DNA from: Bog-756 sp963730685
Lineage (GTDB): Bacteria; Actinomycetota; Acidimicrobiia; Acidimicrobiales; RAAP-2
NCBI GenBank assembly: GCA_963730685.1
Contig: CAVSSP010000004.1
Location: forward strand, 1 to 64,000
Direction of reading: 5' to 3'
DNA: 64,000 nucleotides
Both the position numbers and the translations under genes were made by a program. The notes beneath the pieces were generated by a model, which made no database searches, was not told the origin of the DNA, and was given only the letters and a program-made list of their open reading frames with translations. Shown one piece after another: positions 7,293-15,845 of this stretch (the stretch's first letter is position 1; every line of letters begins with the position of its first letter).

Positions 7293-7867
7293 TGGCACCG
7301 GCTACGGCCACGGCTACCCGACCCCGTCTGAAGGCGCGCTACGACGCCCAGGTACGAGCCGAGCTCAAAGAGACCCTGGGCCTCGCCAACATCATGGAGG
7401 TCCCCCGGCTCTCCAAGATCGTCATCAACATGGGCGTGGGCCGGGCCACCCAGCAGAAGTCGCTGATCGAGGGGGCCATGCGCGACCTCGAGATCATCTC
7501 GGGGCAGAAGCCGGTCGTCACCAGGGCGAGGAAGTCCATCGCCTCGTTCAAGCTCCGCGAGGGGCAGGAGATCGGCGCCAAGGTGACCCTGCGCGGGGAC
7601 CGGGCCTGGGAGTTCCTCGACCGGCTGCTGGCCATGGCCATTCCCCGCATCCGGGACTTCCGGGGCCTCTCGCCCCGGTCGTTCGACGGTCACGGCAACT
7701 ACACCTTCGGCGTGACCGAGCAGCTGATCTTTCCCGAGATCGACTACGACCGCATCGACACCACCCGGGGCATGGACATCACCATCGCCACCACCGCACG
7801 TTCCGACGAAGAGGGCCGGGCACTCCTGGCCGCCTTCGGCTTTCCCTTCCGACAGGAGAACCAGTAA
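7292..7867 (+). CDS. rplE: 50S ribosomal protein L5
   Basis: L5 binds 5S rRNA in the central protuberance and contacts the P-site tRNA. The 191-residue product has the conserved GLANIMEVPRLSKIVINMGVG and GVTEQLIFPEIDYD segments. I place the start at ATG 7292, which overlaps the rplX stop by one base; GTG at 7289 one codon earlier is also open. The N-terminal dozen residues (Ala/Thr-rich) are a small extension. Confidence 0.96.
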   Translation: MAPATATATRPRLKARYDAQVRAELKETLGLANIMEVPRLSKIVINMGVGRATQQKSLIEGAMRDLEIISGQKPVVTRARKSIASFKLREGQEIGAKVTLRGDRAWEFLDRLLAMAIPRIRDFRGLSPRSFDGHGNYTFGVTEQLIFPEIDYDRIDTTRGMDITIATTARSDEEGRALLAAFGFPFRQENQ

Positions 7868-7871
7868 CCCC

Positions 7872-8057
7872 ATGGCGAAGAAGGCTTTGATCGAAAAGCA
7901 GCAGCGCACCCCAAAGTTCAAGGTGCGCGGGTACACGCGGTGCCGCCGGTGCGGCCGACCCAAGTCGGTGTACCGGAAGTTCGGCCTGTGCCGGATCTGC
8001 CTGCGGGTGATGGTCCATGCCGGTGAGATTCCCGGCGTGACGAAGGCCAGTTGGTGA
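7872..8057 (+). CDS. rpsN: 30S ribosomal protein S14, zinc-binding type
   Basis: Short 61-residue S14 of the type Z family, positioned in the 30S head. Four zinc ligands are visible as C24-x2-C27 (RCRRCGRP) and C40-x2-C43 (CRICLRV). The rest is the typical basic MAKKALIEKQQRTPKFKVRG and the C-terminal GEIPGVTKASW. Its place between rplE and rpsH is standard. Actinobacteria often carry a second zinc-free S14 elsewhere for zinc limitation; none is in this window. Confidence 0.97.
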   Translation: MAKKALIEKQQRTPKFKVRGYTRCRRCGRPKSVYRKFGLCRICLRVMVHAGEIPGVTKASW

Positions 8058-8073
8058 GAGGAGGCGACGAACG

Positions 8074-8478
8074 ATGACGATGACCGACCCGATTGCCGAC
8101 ATGCTGACCCGCATCCGGAACGCCAACACCGCCCACTTCGACACCGTCAAGATGCCCGGATCCAAGCTCAAAGAGTCCCTGGCCGCCATCCTGGTGGACG
8201 AGGGGTACATCGTGAGCTACCAGGTCAGTGACGACCCGGGCAAGCCCGGCAAGACCCTGGAGATCCAGATGAAGTACGCGCCCGATCGCGCCCGCACCAT
8301 CTCGGGCATCAAGCGGGTGTCCAAGCCCGGTCTGCGCATCTACGCCCGGGCCGACAAGATGCCCCGCGTGCTCGGGGGCCTGGGCGTGGCCGTGGTGTCC
8401 ACCTCCAAGGGGCTCATGACCGACCGCGAGGCGCGCAAGCGCCGCATGGGCGGGGAGGTGCTCTGCTATGTCTGGTAG
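8074..8478 (+). CDS. rpsH: 30S ribosomal protein S8
   Basis: S8 binds the central 16S domain and represses the spc operon in E. coli. The 134-residue product begins MTMTDPIADMLTRIRNAN and ends with the S8 signature block leading to MGGEVLCYVW. ATG 8074 is preferred over ATG 8080 because GGAGG sits 9 bases upstream. An 81-bp gap follows before rplF, the longest within the spc block, with no obvious terminator. Confidence 0.97.
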   Translation: MTMTDPIADMLTRIRNANTAHFDTVKMPGSKLKESLAAILVDEGYIVSYQVSDDPGKPGKTLEIQMKYAPDRARTISGIKRVSKPGLRIYARADKMPRVLGGLGVAVVSTSKGLMTDREARKRRMGGEVLCYVW

Positions 8479-8559
8479 CCGCACTGCGCCGCCCCGTGAC
8501 GGTGCCGCACTGCCCTGTGCCTGCACAGCGTCGTCCACGACCACCGGAGGTACCCGCTG

Positions 8560-9102
8560 ATGTCCCGCATCGGACGTTCGCCGATCGCCGTGCCCTCCGG
8601 GGTGTCGGTGGCGGTGGGGACGGACAACATGGTGACGGTCAAGGGACCCCAGGGCGAGCTCGCCCGCACCGTGCCCGCCGCCATCACCATCCGCCAGGAC
8701 GGCGAAGTGCTGGTGGTCGAGCGACCCGACGACCAGCGCCAGAACCGGGCCCTCCACGGCCTGACCAGGTCGCTGGTGGCCAACATGGTGTCGGGCGTGA
8801 CCCAGGGCTTCTCCAAGGAGCTGGAGATCGTCGGAGTCGGATACCGGGCCATCCCGAAGGGCCCCTCGGCGCTCGAGCTGGCACTGGGATTCTCCCATCC
8901 GGTCAACGTGACGGCTCCCGAGGGCGTCACCTTCGAGGTGCCGTCGGCGACGAGGATCATCATCAAGGGGATCGACAAGGAGAAAGTCGGCCAAGTGGCC
9001 GCCGACATCCGCAAGCTGCGTAAGCCTGAGCCCTACAAGGGCAAGGGAATCCGTTACGTCGGCGAGCGGGTCGTGCGCAAGGCCGGGAAGGCAGCCAAGT
9101 AA
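8560..9102 (+). CDS. rplF: 50S ribosomal protein L6
   Basis: L6 lies near the sarcin-ricin loop and the factor-binding site. Two L6 repeats are visible: MSRIGRSPIAVPSGVSV at the N-terminus, and the C-terminal signature KPEPYKGKGIRYVGE. Length 180 is typical. GGAGG is upstream of the ATG, and the TAA stop shares its last A with the rplR start. Confidence 0.97.
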   Translation: MSRIGRSPIAVPSGVSVAVGTDNMVTVKGPQGELARTVPAAITIRQDGEVLVVERPDDQRQNRALHGLTRSLVANMVSGVTQGFSKELEIVGVGYRAIPKGPSALELALGFSHPVNVTAPEGVTFEVPSATRIIIKGIDKEKVGQVAADIRKLRKPEPYKGKGIRYVGERVVRKAGKAAK

Positions 9103-9464
9103 TGGCACGTACGAACCACAAGCTGGAGCTGCGCCGCCGCCGGCACGCCCGCGTCCGCCGGCGGGTCCACGGGTCCGCCGAGCGGCCCCGTCTGGCGGTC
9201 TTCCGCTCCAACAAGCACATCTCCGCCCAACTGATCGACGACGACGCCGGTCGCACCCTGGCCGCCGCCTCGTCCATCGAGGGCGGCCTGCGGGGCACGT
9301 CGGGTGGGAACATCGACGCCGCCACCAACGTCGGCTCGCTGGTCGCAACCCGGGCCAAGGCCGCCGGCATCACCACCGTGGTCTTCGACCGTGGTGGATT
9401 CGCCTATCACGGACGGGTGGCTGCGCTGGCCGACGCCGCCCGTGCCGAAGGACTGGAGTTCTAG
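9102..9464 (+). CDS. rplR: 50S ribosomal protein L18
   Basis: L18 binds 5S rRNA with L5 and L25. The 120-residue product shows the basic N-terminus RRRRHARVRRRVHGSAERPRL, the conserved FRSNKHISAQLIDD strand and the C-terminal TTVVFDRGGFAYHGRVAALADAAR block (shown here in part). It is coupled to rplF by a one-base overlap and lies 4 bp before rpsE. Confidence 0.97.
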   Translation: MARTNHKLELRRRRHARVRRRVHGSAERPRLAVFRSNKHISAQLIDDDAGRTLAAASSIEGGLRGTSGGNIDAATNVGSLVATRAKAAGITTVVFDRGGFAYHGRVAALADAARAEGLEF

Positions 9465-9468
9465 GACC

Positions 9469-10023
9469 ATGGCTGCCAACGAGTTGCAATTCGAAGAGCG
9501 CACCATCCGGGTCAACCGGGTGTCCAAGGTCGTCAAGGGCGGCCGTCGGTTCTCCTTCGCCGCCCTGATGGTGGTCGGGGACGGCAACGGGAAGGTCGGC
9601 CTGGGCTACGGCAAGGCCAAAGAGGCGGGCCTGGCCGTGCAGAAGGGCATCGAAGAGGCCCGCAAGAACATGTTCGACGTCCCGCTGGCCGGGAGCACCA
9701 TCACCCACCCCATCATCGGGGAGAGCGGCGCCGGCCGGGTCATGTTGAAGCCGGCCGCCCCGGGTACCGGTGTCATCGCCGGTGGCGCCGCCCGGGCCAT
9801 CCTCGAGATGGCCGGGATCCGCGACATCCTGGCCAAGTCACTCGGCTCCTCCAACGGCATCAACGTGGCCCACGCCACCATCGCCGGGCTGAAGGGCCTG
9901 AAGCGCCCCGACGAGATCGCCATCCTGCGGGGCAAGCCGGCCGAGGAGGTCGTCCCCGCCGCCCTCCTGCGTGCCTACCGCGAGCGTCGGCGTGAGGCCG
10001 ACCTGTTCACGGAGGTGAGTTGA
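9469..10023 (+). CDS. rpsE: 30S ribosomal protein S5
   Basis: S5 functions at the mRNA entry channel and in decoding fidelity. The 184-residue product has the dsRBD-like S5 N-terminal domain (RVSKVVKGGRRFSFAALMVV; VGLGYGKAKE) and the C-terminal S5 domain (VMLKPAAPGTGVIAGGA). ATG 9469 follows the rplR stop by four bases; the frame opens further upstream but only in sequence overlapping rplR. Confidence 0.97.
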   Translation: MAANELQFEERTIRVNRVSKVVKGGRRFSFAALMVVGDGNGKVGLGYGKAKEAGLAVQKGIEEARKNMFDVPLAGSTITHPIIGESGAGRVMLKPAAPGTGVIAGGAARAILEMAGIRDILAKSLGSSNGINVAHATIAGLKGLKRPDEIAILRGKPAEEVVPAALLRAYRERRREADLFTEVS

Positions 10024-10024
10024 G

Positions 10025-10267
10025 ATGGCAGACGGAGCAGCCCGCACGTCGGCTGATGCCACCACCGGTTGGGTGCGGGTGACCCAGGTCCGGTCGTCGA
10101 TCGGCACCAAGCCCAAGCACCGTGGCACCCTCCGGGCCCTCGGCCTGAGGGGCATCGGGCGCACCAATGTGCTGCCCGACCGTCCGGAAATCCGTGGGAT
10201 GCTGGCCCGCGTTCCCCACCTGGTGGACGTGGTGCCCGCCGAGCCCGACGAGAAAGGTCGACCATGA
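10025..10267 (+). CDS. rpmD: 50S ribosomal protein L30
   Basis: L30 is a small 50S protein. The conserved part (about residues 17-70) reads VRVTQVRSSIGTKPKHRGTL, then LGLRGIGRTNVLPD. Length is 80 against the usual ~60; the excess is a Ala/Thr-rich N-terminus and a short tail. It follows rpsE by one base and its stop overlaps the rplO ATG as ATGA. Confidence 0.95.
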   Translation: MADGAARTSADATTGWVRVTQVRSSIGTKPKHRGTLRALGLRGIGRTNVLPDRPEIRGMLARVPHLVDVVPAEPDEKGRP

Positions 10268-10752
10268 AGGTCCATGAGCTTCGCCCACCTGCAGGGTCCA
10301 CCCGTGCCCGCCGCCGGGTCGGTCGCGGCATCGCCGGCAAGGGCGGCAAGACCGCGGGCCGGGGCACCAAGGGCCAGGGCGCCCGTGACACCATCCCGAT
10401 GGGATTCGAGGGTGGCCAGCTGCCCCTGATGCAGCGCATCCCCAAACTGCGTGGCTTCAAGAACCCGTTCCGCATCGACTACACCCCGGTGAACCTGAGC
10501 GCCCTCGAGGGGCTCGAGGGCGACTCCATCGACATCCCCGGGTTGGTGGCCCATGGCCTGGTCCGCAAGGGGGACCTGGTCAAGATCCTCGGTGACGGGA
10601 CGCTGACCCGCTCGGTCTCCGTGGAGGCACACGCGTTCTCCAAGTCGGCGCAAGCGGCGATCACCGGCGCCGGAGGCTCGACGACCGTCGTCCCGCTCCC
10701 GTTCGGCCATCATCGCCCGCCCGCTCAGGGCAACGCCCTCACCAACCGGTAG
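10264..10752 (+). CDS. rplO: 50S ribosomal protein L15
   Basis: L15 is a late-assembly 50S protein. The 162-residue product carries the Gly/Arg-rich N-terminal extension typical of L15 (RRRVGRGIAGKGGKTAGRGT) and the GFEGGQLPLMQRIPKLRGF motif. Length slightly exceeds the usual ~147 because of a C-terminal tail rich in His and Pro. ATG at 10264 is fixed by the overlap with rpmD; secY follows after 30 bp. Confidence 0.96.
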   Translation: MKVHELRPPAGSTRARRRVGRGIAGKGGKTAGRGTKGQGARDTIPMGFEGGQLPLMQRIPKLRGFKNPFRIDYTPVNLSALEGLEGDSIDIPGLVAHGLVRKGDLVKILGDGTLTRSVSVEAHAFSKSAQAAITGAGGSTTVVPLPFGHHRPPAQGNALTNR

Positions 10753-10782
10753 CATCGGCCCGAAGCGGCGTCGAGGAGCCCA

Positions 10783-12075
10783 ATGCTCTCCAGTTTGGCC
10801 AACATCTTCCGGATCCCCGACCTTCGAAAGAAGGTCCTGTTCACGTTGACCATCATCGCCCTGTACCAGTTCGGGGCCAACGTGCCTGTCCCCTTCGTGA
10901 ACTTCTCGAAGGTGCAACAGCTCGAGGCGGCCTCCAAGTCCTCGGGTGTCCTCGGATTCCTCAATCTCTTCTCCGGGGGGGCCCTCACCCGGATGGCCGT
11001 GTTCGGGCTGGGCATCATGCCCTACATCACCTCCAGCATCATCATCCAGCTGCTGGCCACGGTGATCCCCAAGCTCGAACAGTGGCGTGACCAGGGAGCC
11101 GTCGGGCAGAAGAAGCTGACCCAGACCACCCGCTACCTGACGGTGGCGCTGGCCCTCATGCAGTCGACCGGCCTCGTCTACCTGTTCCACAAGGGCGGGG
11201 GAGGCCTGTTCGGGTCCAGCCAGAACGTGGACCTCATCCTCAACTACTCGATCTGGCGGGCGGCGTTCATCGTGATGACGCTGACGGCCGGTACCGCCTT
11301 CGTCATGTGGCTGGCCGAGCTGATCACCCAGCGGGGCATCGGCCAGGGCATGTCCATCCTGATCTTCGCCAACGTGGTGGCCGGCATCCCGTCGGGCCTG
11401 AACACCGTCCTCCAAGAGGGTGGCCGGGTGAAGTTCTCGGTGATCCTCCTGGTGTCGCTGGCCCTGCTGGTGCTGATCGTCTTCGTCGACCAGGGCCAGC
11501 GCCGGATTCCGGTCACCTTCGCCAAACGGGTGGTGGGGCGCAAGATGTACGGGGGGTCGAACACGTACATACCCCTGAAGGTGAACCAGGCCGGCGTGAT
11601 CCCGATCATCTTCGCCAGCTCGGTCCTCTACATCCCGGTGCTGTTGTCGAACATCATCCCCTCAGCCGCCTTCCGGAGCTGGGTCAACAGCAATGTCACC
11701 CCCACCAGCGTCTTCTACATCCTCACCTACTTCGTCTTCATCTTGTTGTTCACGTTCTTCTACGTCTACGTGGCCTTCGACCCGCACCAGCAGGCAGACA
11801 TCATCCGGAAGCAGGGCGGGTACATCCCGGGCATCAGGCCGGGGCATCCCACCGAGCGGTACCTGGCCCACATCCTCAACCGGATCACCTGGCCCGGCGC
11901 CCTCTTCCTCGGCGCCGTGGCGGTGACGCCGTCCCTGCTCATGGCGGCGTGGAACATCACCAGCTATCCCTTCTATGGCACCACTCTTCTGATCGCTGTG
12001 GGCGTGGCACTCGAGACGATGAAGCAGATCGACAGCCAGCTCATGATGCGAAACTACGAGGGCTTCCTCAAGTAG
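10783..12075 (+). CDS. secY: Protein translocase channel subunit SecY
   Basis: SecY forms the SecYEG membrane channel for export and membrane insertion. The 430-residue protein has the N-terminal motif LANIFRIPDLRKKVLFT, a first transmembrane helix, the plug region with FLNLFSGGALTRMAVFGLGI, about ten hydrophobic segments, and the cytosolic loop QRRIPVTFAKRVVGRKMYGG that contacts SecA or the ribosome. The C-terminus ends MMRNYEGFLK, as is usual. Location at the end of the spc block, immediately followed by adk, is conserved in actinobacteria. Confidence 0.97.
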   Translation: MLSSLANIFRIPDLRKKVLFTLTIIALYQFGANVPVPFVNFSKVQQLEAASKSSGVLGFLNLFSGGALTRMAVFGLGIMPYITSSIIIQLLATVIPKLEQWRDQGAVGQKKLTQTTRYLTVALALMQSTGLVYLFHKGGGGLFGSSQNVDLILNYSIWRAAFIVMTLTAGTAFVMWLAELITQRGIGQGMSILIFANVVAGIPSGLNTVLQEGGRVKFSVILLVSLALLVLIVFVDQGQRRIPVTFAKRVVGRKMYGGSNTYIPLKVNQAGVIPIIFASSVLYIPVLLSNIIPSAAFRSWVNSNVTPTSVFYILTYFVFILLFTFFYVYVAFDPHQQADIIRKQGGYIPGIRPGHPTERYLAHILNRITWPGALFLGAVAVTPSLLMAAWNITSYPFYGTTLLIAVGVALETMKQIDSQLMMRNYEGFLK

Positions 12076-12750
12076 GTGGTACCCGGAGCCAGGCTCGTTG
12101 TCCTCGGCAAACAGGGGGCAGGCAAGGGAACGCAGTGTGTGCGCCTCTCCCACCACTACGTGGTGCCCCACGTCTCCACGGGCGACATGCTGCGCGCCGC
12201 GGTCAAGCAGGGCACACCCCTCGGCAAGAAGGCCAAAGAGGTCATGGACCGGGGCGAGCTCCTGGGCGACGAGCTGATCATGGAGATGGTCGAGGAGCGC
12301 CTGGGGGAGAGCGACGTCCGGGCCCGCGGGTTCGTGCTGGACGGCTGCCCCCGCACCGTCACCCAGGCTGAGCGGCTGGCCGCCATCCTCACGCCCTACG
12401 ACCTCGACCTGGTCATCGACCTCGAGGTCCACACCAGCCAGGTGCTGCGCCGCCTGGCCGCCCGCCGGGTGTGCGTCGACTGCGGGGCCAACTACTCGAC
12501 CTCGGCCCCACCGCTGATCAACTGGACGTGCGACGTCTGTGGCGGTGAGGTGATCCAACGCGAGGACGACACCGAAGAGGCGATCTCTCGCCGCCTCGAG
12601 CTCTACGAGGTGCAGACGGCGCCGCTCGTCAACTGGTATCGGACCCGGAACCAGTTGGAGACGGTGGCCGGCACGGGTACGCCGGACGCCGTCACCCGTA
12701 GAATGGTGAAGGTCATCGAGCAACGGCGCAATCGAGGCATCGGGTTCTGA
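12076..12750 (+). CDS. adk: Adenylate kinase, zinc-LID type
   Basis: Catalyses ATP + AMP to 2 ADP. The P-loop GKQGAGKGT is at residues 11-19, followed by STGDMLRAAV (AMP site) and GFVLDGCPRT. The LID carries four cysteines, C133, C136, C152 and C155 (CVDC and CDVC), forming the structural zinc site found in many Gram-positive enzymes. Length 224 is normal. The GTG start directly abuts the secY stop, with no other in-frame start nearby. A 110-bp gap precedes map. Confidence 0.96.
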   Translation: MVPGARLVVLGKQGAGKGTQCVRLSHHYVVPHVSTGDMLRAAVKQGTPLGKKAKEVMDRGELLGDELIMEMVEERLGESDVRARGFVLDGCPRTVTQAERLAAILTPYDLDLVIDLEVHTSQVLRRLAARRVCVDCGANYSTSAPPLINWTCDVCGGEVIQREDDTEEAISRRLELYEVQTAPLVNWYRTRNQLETVAGTGTPDAVTRRMVKVIEQRRNRGIGF

Positions 12751-12860
12751 TGGACTTCGGGTCCTGATGGACGTGGCCCACTTCCACCGCCGACGCCCGG
12801 ACCACCCCGACGACAGCCAGCCAGCCGATGTGGCGGAGCGAGCCAAGGACCCGACGACAC

Positions 12861-13604
12861 GTGAGACGTAATTCTGAAGAGTTGGACAAGATGCGGAAAG
12901 CCGGTCGGGTGGTGGCCGAGATCCACGAGGCCACCAGGGCCATGATCCGGCCCGGCGTATCGACCGCCGATATCGACCGCACGGCCCGGGCGGTCCTCGA
13001 CAAGCGGGGGGCGGGATCGAACTTCCTCAACTACCACGGCTTTCCCGCCGTGGTCTGCACCTCGCCCAATTCGATGATCGTGCACGGTATCCCCTCGGAC
13101 GAGGTGATCCTCGACGAAGGGGACATCATCTCGGTGGACTGCGGGGCGATCATCGAGGGGTACCACGGTGACGCCGCCTACACCATGGGTGTGGGTGAGG
13201 TGACCAAGGAGGCCATGCGCCTGATGGAGGTCACCGAGCAGAGCCTGTACGCCGGCATCGACCAGCTCCGCCCGGGCAACCGTCTGCACGAGGTGGGCCG
13301 GGCCGTCCAGGAGGTGGCCGAGGCTGCCGGCTTCTCGGTGGTGCGGGAGTACGTGGGTCACGCCATCGGCACCGCCATGCACGAGGAGCCCCAGGTCCCC
13401 AACTACTGGCCCGGCACCGGCGGTCCCACCCTCAAATCGGGCATGGTCTTCGCCGTGGAGCCCATGGTCAACGCCGGAGGGGCGGGCACGCTCCAGCTCG
13501 AGGACGGCTGGAGCGTGGTGACCGCCGACGGCAGATTGTCGGCCCATTTCGAGCACACCATCGCCGTGACCGAGGACGGGCCGGAGGTGTTCACCGTCCT
13601 TTGA
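12861..13604 (+). CDS. map: Methionine aminopeptidase, type I
   Basis: Removes N-terminal Met from nascent proteins with a dinuclear metal centre. The expected ligands lie in IISVDCGAIIEGYHGDAAYT (two Asp), GHAIGTAMHEEP (His), VEPMV (Glu) and FEHTIAVT (Glu). I chose GTG at 12861, giving VRRNSEELDKMRKAGR, which aligns with the conserved start; AAGGA is about 12 bases upstream. An ATG at 12828 would add 11 non-conserved residues. Length 247. Placement after secY-adk is standard. Confidence 0.95.
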   Translation: MRRNSEELDKMRKAGRVVAEIHEATRAMIRPGVSTADIDRTARAVLDKRGAGSNFLNYHGFPAVVCTSPNSMIVHGIPSDEVILDEGDIISVDCGAIIEGYHGDAAYTMGVGEVTKEAMRLMEVTEQSLYAGIDQLRPGNRLHEVGRAVQEVAEAAGFSVVREYVGHAIGTAMHEEPQVPNYWPGTGGPTLKSGMVFAVEPMVNAGGAGTLQLEDGWSVVTADGRLSAHFEHTIAVTEDGPEVFTVL

Positions 13605-13609
13605 GCAGG

Positions 13610-13629
13610 CCCCGGCCCCAAATCCGGGG
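13610..13629 (+). terminator. GC-rich hairpin after map
   Basis: CCCCGG and CCGGGG form a 6-bp stem around an 8-base loop, starting 6 bases after the map stop. No T-run follows, so it may only attenuate. The rest of the 230-bp gap to infA (13605-13834) includes TAAACT (13658-13663), a TAnnnT -10-like box with no convincing -35 element. Confidence 0.35.
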
Positions 13630-13834
13630 TCGGACTGGCAATTTCGTGCCGAAGGGCTAAACTGGTCGTTCGGCTGGCCACGGCTCTGTTGTGGCGTGCC
13701 GATCCCGTTGACGGTTCTACCTCTTCAGGTGTGCGCCGGATCTGGTGCGGGCGAACGACGACACCGTGGTTCGCGGCGCATGCCGGCCCCTGGGCCGAGC
13801 GGACAAGACGTAGAGACTATTCGAGGAGATTCAC

Positions 13835-14059
13835 CTGCCCAAGCCCAAAGAAGATGCCATCGTGCTGGAGGGGACGGTCGTGGAGCCACTTCCGAACGCC
13901 ATGTTCCGGGTGGAGCTCGAAAACGGCCACAAAGTCCTGGCCCACAGCTCCGGAAAGATGCGGATGCACCGGATCCGCATCCTCCCCGGCGACAAGGTGC
14001 AGGTGGAGATCACCCCCTACGACCTGGCCCGTGGGCGGATCACCTACCGCTACAAGTAG
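13835..14059 (+). CDS. infA: Translation initiation factor IF-1, apparent CTG start
   Basis: IF-1 is an OB-fold protein that occupies the 30S A site during initiation. The sequence LEGTVVEPLPNAMFRVELE to the end RGRITYRYK is unmistakable. The only start giving a full-length 74-residue protein (PKPKEDAIVLEGTV at its N-terminus) is CTG at 13835, with GAGGAG (13823-13828) six bases upstream. The first in-frame standard codon is GTG at 13862, which would remove nine residues including part of beta-strand 1 and has no ribosome site. A rare CTG start is therefore the best reading; a sequencing change of ATG, GTG or TTG to CTG is the alternative. Confidence 0.9.
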   Translation: MPKPKEDAIVLEGTVVEPLPNAMFRVELENGHKVLAHSSGKMRMHRIRILPGDKVQVEITPYDLARGRITYRYK

Positions 14060-14227
14060 AGCGCCCCGATCCCTCCTGCTGGTAGTGGGCCCCGCCGGGG
14101 GGCGGGTGCCACCGGCCGGGCGGGCAACCGAGCAGTACCGAAGGCAGCAGCGGGCGGGCAGCCCCGGGCCGGAGCAGCAGTTCGAGAATGAACGAGACAT
14201 GAAGCAGTACGAGGTAAGGAAGAGAAC

Positions 14228-14341
14228 GTGAAGGTTCGACCAAGCGTCAAGCCGATGTGTGAGAAGTGCAAAGTGATCCGCCGCCACCGGCGGGTCATCG
14301 TGATCTGCGAGAACCCGCGCCACAAGCAGCGCCAGGGCTGA
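14228..14341 (+). CDS. rpmJ: 50S ribosomal protein L36, zinc-binding form
   Basis: A 37-residue protein, KVRPSVKPMCEKCKVIRRHR followed by RVIVICENPRHKQRQG. Zinc ligands C11, C14, C27 and H32 mark the C+ form of L36. GTG start at 14228 follows a purine-rich AGGAAGAGAA tract. It lies 168 bp after infA; that gap contains GC-rich sequence without a clear gene. Next is rpsM, 37 bp downstream, the standard infA-rpmJ-rpsM order. Confidence 0.95.
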   Translation: MKVRPSVKPMCEKCKVIRRHRRVIVICENPRHKQRQG

Positions 14342-14378
14342 TGCACGCGGACATGGCTTAAGAGAGAAGAGAGAACAC

Positions 14379-14756
14379 GTGGCCCGTATCTCCGGCGTGG
14401 ACATCCCCCGCGAAAAGCGGTTGGAGATCTCCCTGACCTACATCTTCGGCATCGGCCGGACCACCGCGCAGCAGATCTGCTCGGCCACCGAGACCAGCCC
14501 CGACACCCGCGTCCGTGACCTGACCGACGAGGAGGTGACCCGCCTCCGCAACTACATCGACGCCAACCTCCAGGTCGAGGGGGACCTTCGCCGTGACGTG
14601 TCCCAGGACATCAAGCGCAAGATGGAGATCGGCTGCTACCAGGGCATCCGGCACCGCAAGGGCCTCCCGGTCCACGGACAGCGCACCCACACCAACGCCC
14701 GCACTCGGAAGGGACCGAAGAAGACGGTCGCCGGAAAGAAGAAGGTTCGCAAGTAA
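14379..14756 (+). CDS. rpsM: 30S ribosomal protein S13
   Basis: S13 of the 30S head bridges to the 50S and touches the P-site tRNA. The 125-residue product starts ARISGVDIPREKRLEISL and includes GIRHRKGLPVHGQRTHTNAR, the S13 signature, with a very basic C-terminus. GTG start at 14379 with AGAGAAGAGAG just upstream. It is directly followed by rpsK. Confidence 0.97.
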   Translation: MARISGVDIPREKRLEISLTYIFGIGRTTAQQICSATETSPDTRVRDLTDEEVTRLRNYIDANLQVEGDLRRDVSQDIKRKMEIGCYQGIRHRKGLPVHGQRTHTNARTRKGPKKTVAGKKKVRK

Positions 14757-15164
14757 ATGGCCAAGACCACCAAGCCGGCTGCCGGCGCCAGGCGCCCCCG
14801 CAAGCGCGAGCGGAAGAACATCACCTTCGGCGTCGCCCACATCAAGAGCTCGTTCAACAACACCATCGTCTCCATCGCCGATCCCGAAGGAAATGTGCTG
14901 GCCTGGGCCTCGGCCGGCAACGTCGGGTTCAAGGGATCCCGCAAGTCCACCCCGTTCGCCGCCCAGCTGGCCGCCGAGCAGTGTGCCAAGCGGGCCATGG
15001 AGCACGGTGTCCGCCGGGTCGACGTGCTCGTCCGTGGGCCGGGCTCGGGCCGGGAGACCGCGATCCGCTCACTGGCCGCGGCCGGCATCGAAGTCGCCGG
15101 CATCAAAGACGTCACCCCCATCCCGCACAACGGCTGCCGCCCGAAGAAGCGGCGTCGGGTCTAG
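14757..15164 (+). CDS. rpsK: 30S ribosomal protein S11
   Basis: S11 lies on the 30S platform near the Shine-Dalgarno helix. Family features: KNITFGVAHIKSSFNNTIVS, GSRKSTPFAAQLAAEQ and the C-terminal DVTPIPHNGCRPKKRRRV. Length 135 is slightly extended at the N-terminus by a Lys/Arg/Ala-rich segment. ATG abuts the rpsM stop. Confidence 0.97.
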   Translation: MAKTTKPAAGARRPRKRERKNITFGVAHIKSSFNNTIVSIADPEGNVLAWASAGNVGFKGSRKSTPFAAQLAAEQCAKRAMEHGVRRVDVLVRGPGSGRETAIRSLAAAGIEVAGIKDVTPIPHNGCRPKKRRRV

Positions 15165-15197
15165 GGGCCCGGGGAACAAAGGGAAGCTAAGGAACTC

Positions 15198-15845
15198 ATG
15201 GCTCGATACACAGGACCTGTCTGCCGGCTGTGCCGGCGGGAACGCACGAAGCTCTTCTTGAAGGGCGAGCGTTGCTATTCGATGAAGTGCCCGGTCTCCG
15301 AAGCGGTGACCGATCGGCACAGCCGTGCCTACCCTCCGGGCGAGCACGGGCGTGACCGTATGCGCCAGGGGTCCGAGTACCTGGGCCAGCTGCGTGAGAA
15401 GCAGAAGGCCAGGCGCATCTACGGACTGCTCGAGCGCCAGTTCCACAATCTCTACGTGGAGGCCAGCCGGGCCCCGGGCATCACCGGCGAGAACCTCCTA
15501 CGCATGCTCGAGCAGCGTCTGGACAACGTGGCCTTCCGGGCCGGGTGGGGCGCCAGCCGGTCCCAGGCCCGTCAGTTCGTCCGCCACGGCCACGTGCTGG
15601 TCAACGGCAAGCGGGTCACGATCCCCAGCTACCGGGTGCGCCAGGGCGACGTGGTGGCGCTCAAGCCCTCGTCACGTGAGCTGTTCCACGTCCGGCGCAA
15701 CATGGACACGCTCGACCGCCAGCTCCCGCCCTGGCTGGAGACCGTGGGCGACAAGTTCGAGGTCCGGGTGTTCTCGCTGCCCCTGCGTGAGCACATCGAC
15801 GAGCCGGTGCAGGAACAGCTCATCGTCGAGCTCTACTCCAAGTAA
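15198..15845 (+). CDS. rpsD: 30S ribosomal protein S4
   Basis: S4 nucleates 30S assembly. The N-terminal zinc-knuckle form is present, with cysteines C9, C12, C26 and C31 (PVCRLCRRE; RCYSMKCP). The S4 RNA-binding domain shows QARQFVRHGHVLVNGKRVTI near residues 116-135. Length 215 is slightly above average. GGAAGCTAAGG precedes the ATG. It lies between rpsK and rpoA, the usual actinobacterial alpha-operon order. Confidence 0.97.
   Translation: MARYTGPVCRLCRRERTKLFLKGERCYSMKCPVSEAVTDRHSRAYPPGEHGRDRMRQGSEYLGQLREKQKARRIYGLLERQFHNLYVEASRAPGITGENLLRMLEQRLDNVAFRAGWGASRSQARQFVRHGHVLVNGKRVTIPSYRVRQGDVVALKPSSRELFHVRRNMDTLDRQLPPWLETVGDKFEVRVFSLPLREHIDEPVQEQLIVELYSK

Noticed and set aside
12751..12860. 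A small gene between adk and map
   Set aside because: Only 110 bp; best explained as upstream region of map with a GTG start at 12861.
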